Source: Pinguiococcus pyrenoidosus (taxonomy: Eukaryota; Sar; Pinguiophyceae; Pinguiochrysidales; Pinguiochrysidaceae). From it: DNA of 30,555 bases. The notes under the pieces were generated by a model. The model did not search any database, was not told the DNA's origin, and saw only the letters and a program-made list of their open reading frames with translations. Below, piece after piece: positions 29,058 through 30,555 of this stretch; within the stretch, counting starts at the first letter, position 1; each line of letters starts with the position of its first letter. The DNA is taken from contig JAAMXY010000742.1 in assembly GCA_019677205.1 (NCBI GenBank), positions 1 through 30,555 of the forward strand, written 5' to 3'. The position numbers and the translations under genes are program-made.

Positions 29058-30555
29058 TCAGCCGCCGCCAGCTCTCGCAAGTAGACGGGCGATGGGCCCC
29101 CGCAGCGCCTTCGAGACTGCGACTCGGATCGGGTGAGCGGTGCACTCCGCCGCGGACGTCAACGATTGCATGGCCCACCCCAGCTGCTGTGCCAACTGGG
29201 CCTCCTCCAGCGTCGCGACGCCTTCCAAGAGGAGGACCACGGGCAGCACCAGAGCTTGGACCGACTGCTGCGCCTCCAGAATCTCTTCGTGGTACATGTT
29301 GTACACCAGGCCCTGGGGTTGAGTGGGCGTCAACGTGGAGGACACCCTTTGCTGCCCGGAGTTGAGCATCAGCGGGCTAGGGACGCTGGCTCCCGACCGA
29401 TAGGCTTGGTGCTGGGCATCCGCGTGCGGCGGTGGGGTCGCTTGGTTGAGTGTCATCCACCGCCGCTCGGCCGCCTCGCGACGGCACACCTCTGCTCCAA
29501 TCCAGCCGCCGAACATCTGCAGGTTTGCCGTCGCCCACTCGGACACGTTCGTGGACTCTGCGGCGGTCACCACGGATTCGAGATGCAGCGACTGCAGGAG
29601 AAGCACCGCCGAGATCGAGCAGGCTCCCATCTCCTGGTGCCGCAGGTTCGGTAACGGTTCTCTGCTCGGGTCGATGCCGGCGCCCATGGCGGCCCCGGTT
29701 GCGTTGGGATCGTACGGCGCCGCGCGCATGCCCGCGTTTCTGAGGGCCAAGCGGAGGTCCTTGCTGGCCTCTAGCTGGCCAGCGTGCTGTGCGCTTCGAT
29801 GCAGGGCATCGAGGAGCTTCTTCCGCGAGGGCAGCGGGAGCCCCGGATCGGATCGGCCCTTCCACACCCAGACCGGCCCAAGCAGAGCGACGACGTCCGC
29901 CGTGTGCTCCAGAGCGTACGCGTGAATCACCAGTCTGGTCATCGGACTTGGTTCCTCTGCATTCACCTCTTCCACCTTCGCTTCCGGCGGTGGCGTCCTC
30001 CTGCTTTGCTCCGGAGCGTCCGCCTCCGAGCCCCACTCTTTTGCATTCTCCCCCTTGCTAGCCTGATGGACGACGAGCATCACCCCGGGTGCCAAGGTGG
30101 AGGGTAGCGACCACAGCAGAAGATCAACGGCCACGTCGCAGAAGAGCGATGCGAGAGCGTTGGTCATGCCCGGACAGAGCGTGAACTTGGGCGGAAGGTC
30201 GTCGTCGTCTCCGTCTTCCGGAGCGGCCGGCTCCACTGGGTTCATCGCCGTGGACAGGGAGTCGAAGCGACTCCTCCCCTCCGGAAGCTTGAACTTCTGA
30301 TCGTAGAAGCAAACCTGATGCAGAAGGCGCCGCAGCGCGACGATCGCGATTCTCGCCTGCGCTTCTCGATTTGACTTGATCAGGGACTGCAGTCGGGAGA
30401 CATACTCGGGCACCAGCTGCTTGGGCAGCGCGTTCTTCACCAGCAGCAAGTTGATGCCATCGAGCACACGGGCCAGAGTCGTTGCTATCCACGAGCTTGG
30501 AAAGGGATTCGGATCCACTGTCAGCCGTGGACGATGCGTAGGCCATCGCGAGACG
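29058..30555 (-). CDS. Unknown helical protein, 5' end beyond or near the window edge
   Basis: A single open frame of at least 486 codons without stop from the right edge to TGA 29058-29060. I do not recognise a family. Much of it is predicted alpha-helix with hydrophobic leucine-rich stretches (ARVLDGINLLLVKNALPKQL, LASLFCDVAVDLLLWSLP, ISAVLLLQSLHLESVV), acidic and Pro-rich linkers, and GGWIGAEVCRREAAERRWM. This suggests a helical-repeat or scaffold protein. No in-frame ATG lies near the 5' end in the window, only GTG at 30518, and the frame stays open to the edge. A minus-strand acceptor-like GTGGATAG at about 30487 could mark an exon start, in which case the ATG at 30546 in another frame could belong to an upstream exon. 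Convergent with the WD40 gene (202 nt between stops). Confidence 0.55.
   Translation of the reverse strand, partial: VSRWPTHRPRLTVDPNPFPSSWIATTLARVLDGINLLLVKNALPKQLVPEYVSRLQSLIKSNREAQARIAIVALRRLLHQVCFYDQKFKLPEGRSRFDSLSTAMNPVEPAAPEDGDDDDLPPKFTLCPGMTNALASLFCDVAVDLLLWSLPSTLAPGVMLVVHQASKGENAKEWGSEADAPEQSRRTPPPEAKVEEVNAEEPSPMTRLVIHAYALEHTADVVALLGPVWVWKGRSDPGLPLPSRKKLLDALHRSAQHAGQLEASKDLRLALRNAGMRAAPYDPNATGAAMGAGIDPSREPLPNLRHQEMGACSISAVLLLQSLHLESVVTAAESTNVSEWATANLQMFGGWIGAEVCRREAAERRWMTLNQATPPPHADAQHQAYRSGASVPSPLMLNSGQQRVSSTLTPTQPQGLVYNMYHEEILEAQQSVQALVLPVVLLLEGVATLEEAQLAQQLGWAMQSLTSAAECTAHPIRVAVSKALRGPIARLLARAGGG

Overview
The window is nuclear DNA from a GC-rich microbial eukaryote. Nearly every gene has introns (I model 34, mostly 50-260 nt, all GT-AG, with matching phases at every junction). 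The gene content is eukaryotic: Ras, SEC24, SERINC, DHHC palmitoyltransferase, RNF10, SEC14, FN3K, NAPE-PLD and GNB1L. Two proteins (FN3K and a beta-propeller protein) start with signal peptides, and the second has a small Ala/Phe motif after the hydrophobic stretch. That would fit an alga with a secondary plastid (stramenopile, haptophyte or cryptophyte), but I cannot fix the lineage from sequence alone.

Layout, in order: FN3K-like kinase (+, 691-2081); NAPE-PLD (-, 2453-4353); RNF10-type RING E3 ligase (+, 4730-6805); a large protein resembling the p101/p84 regulatory subunits of PI3K gamma (-, 6971-10522); SEC14/CRAL-TRIO protein (+, 11634-12949); small coiled-coil protein, possibly Mediator 10-like (-, 13057-13756); SERINC (+, 14373-16087); Ras GTPase (-, 16629-17559); DHHC palmitoyltransferase (-, 18764-20538); SEC24 (+, 21129-24987); secreted or plastid five-bladed beta-propeller of the glycosyl-hydrolase 43/32-like fold (-, 25237-26895); GNB1L/ASA1-like WD40 protein (+, 27361-28855); unknown protein running off the right edge (-, 29058 to >30555).

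The strand alternates at 11 of 12 gene junctions, so almost every intergenic region is either a shared divergent promoter or a convergent 3' end. Three divergent promoters contain AT-rich islands in otherwise GC-rich DNA. A fourth contains a 16-bp tandem array built on TCAGCTGACG. The single tandem junction (Ras/DHHC) has the largest gene-free gap of the window.

Several neighbours act on membranes or lipid signalling: NAPE-PLD, the PI3K-regulator-like protein, SEC14, SERINC, Ras, DHHC and SEC24. Whether this is functional clustering or chance cannot be judged from one window. I saw no mobile element, CRISPR array, tRNA or rRNA. One 52-nt assembly gap (16921-16972) lies in a microsatellite inside a Ras intron.
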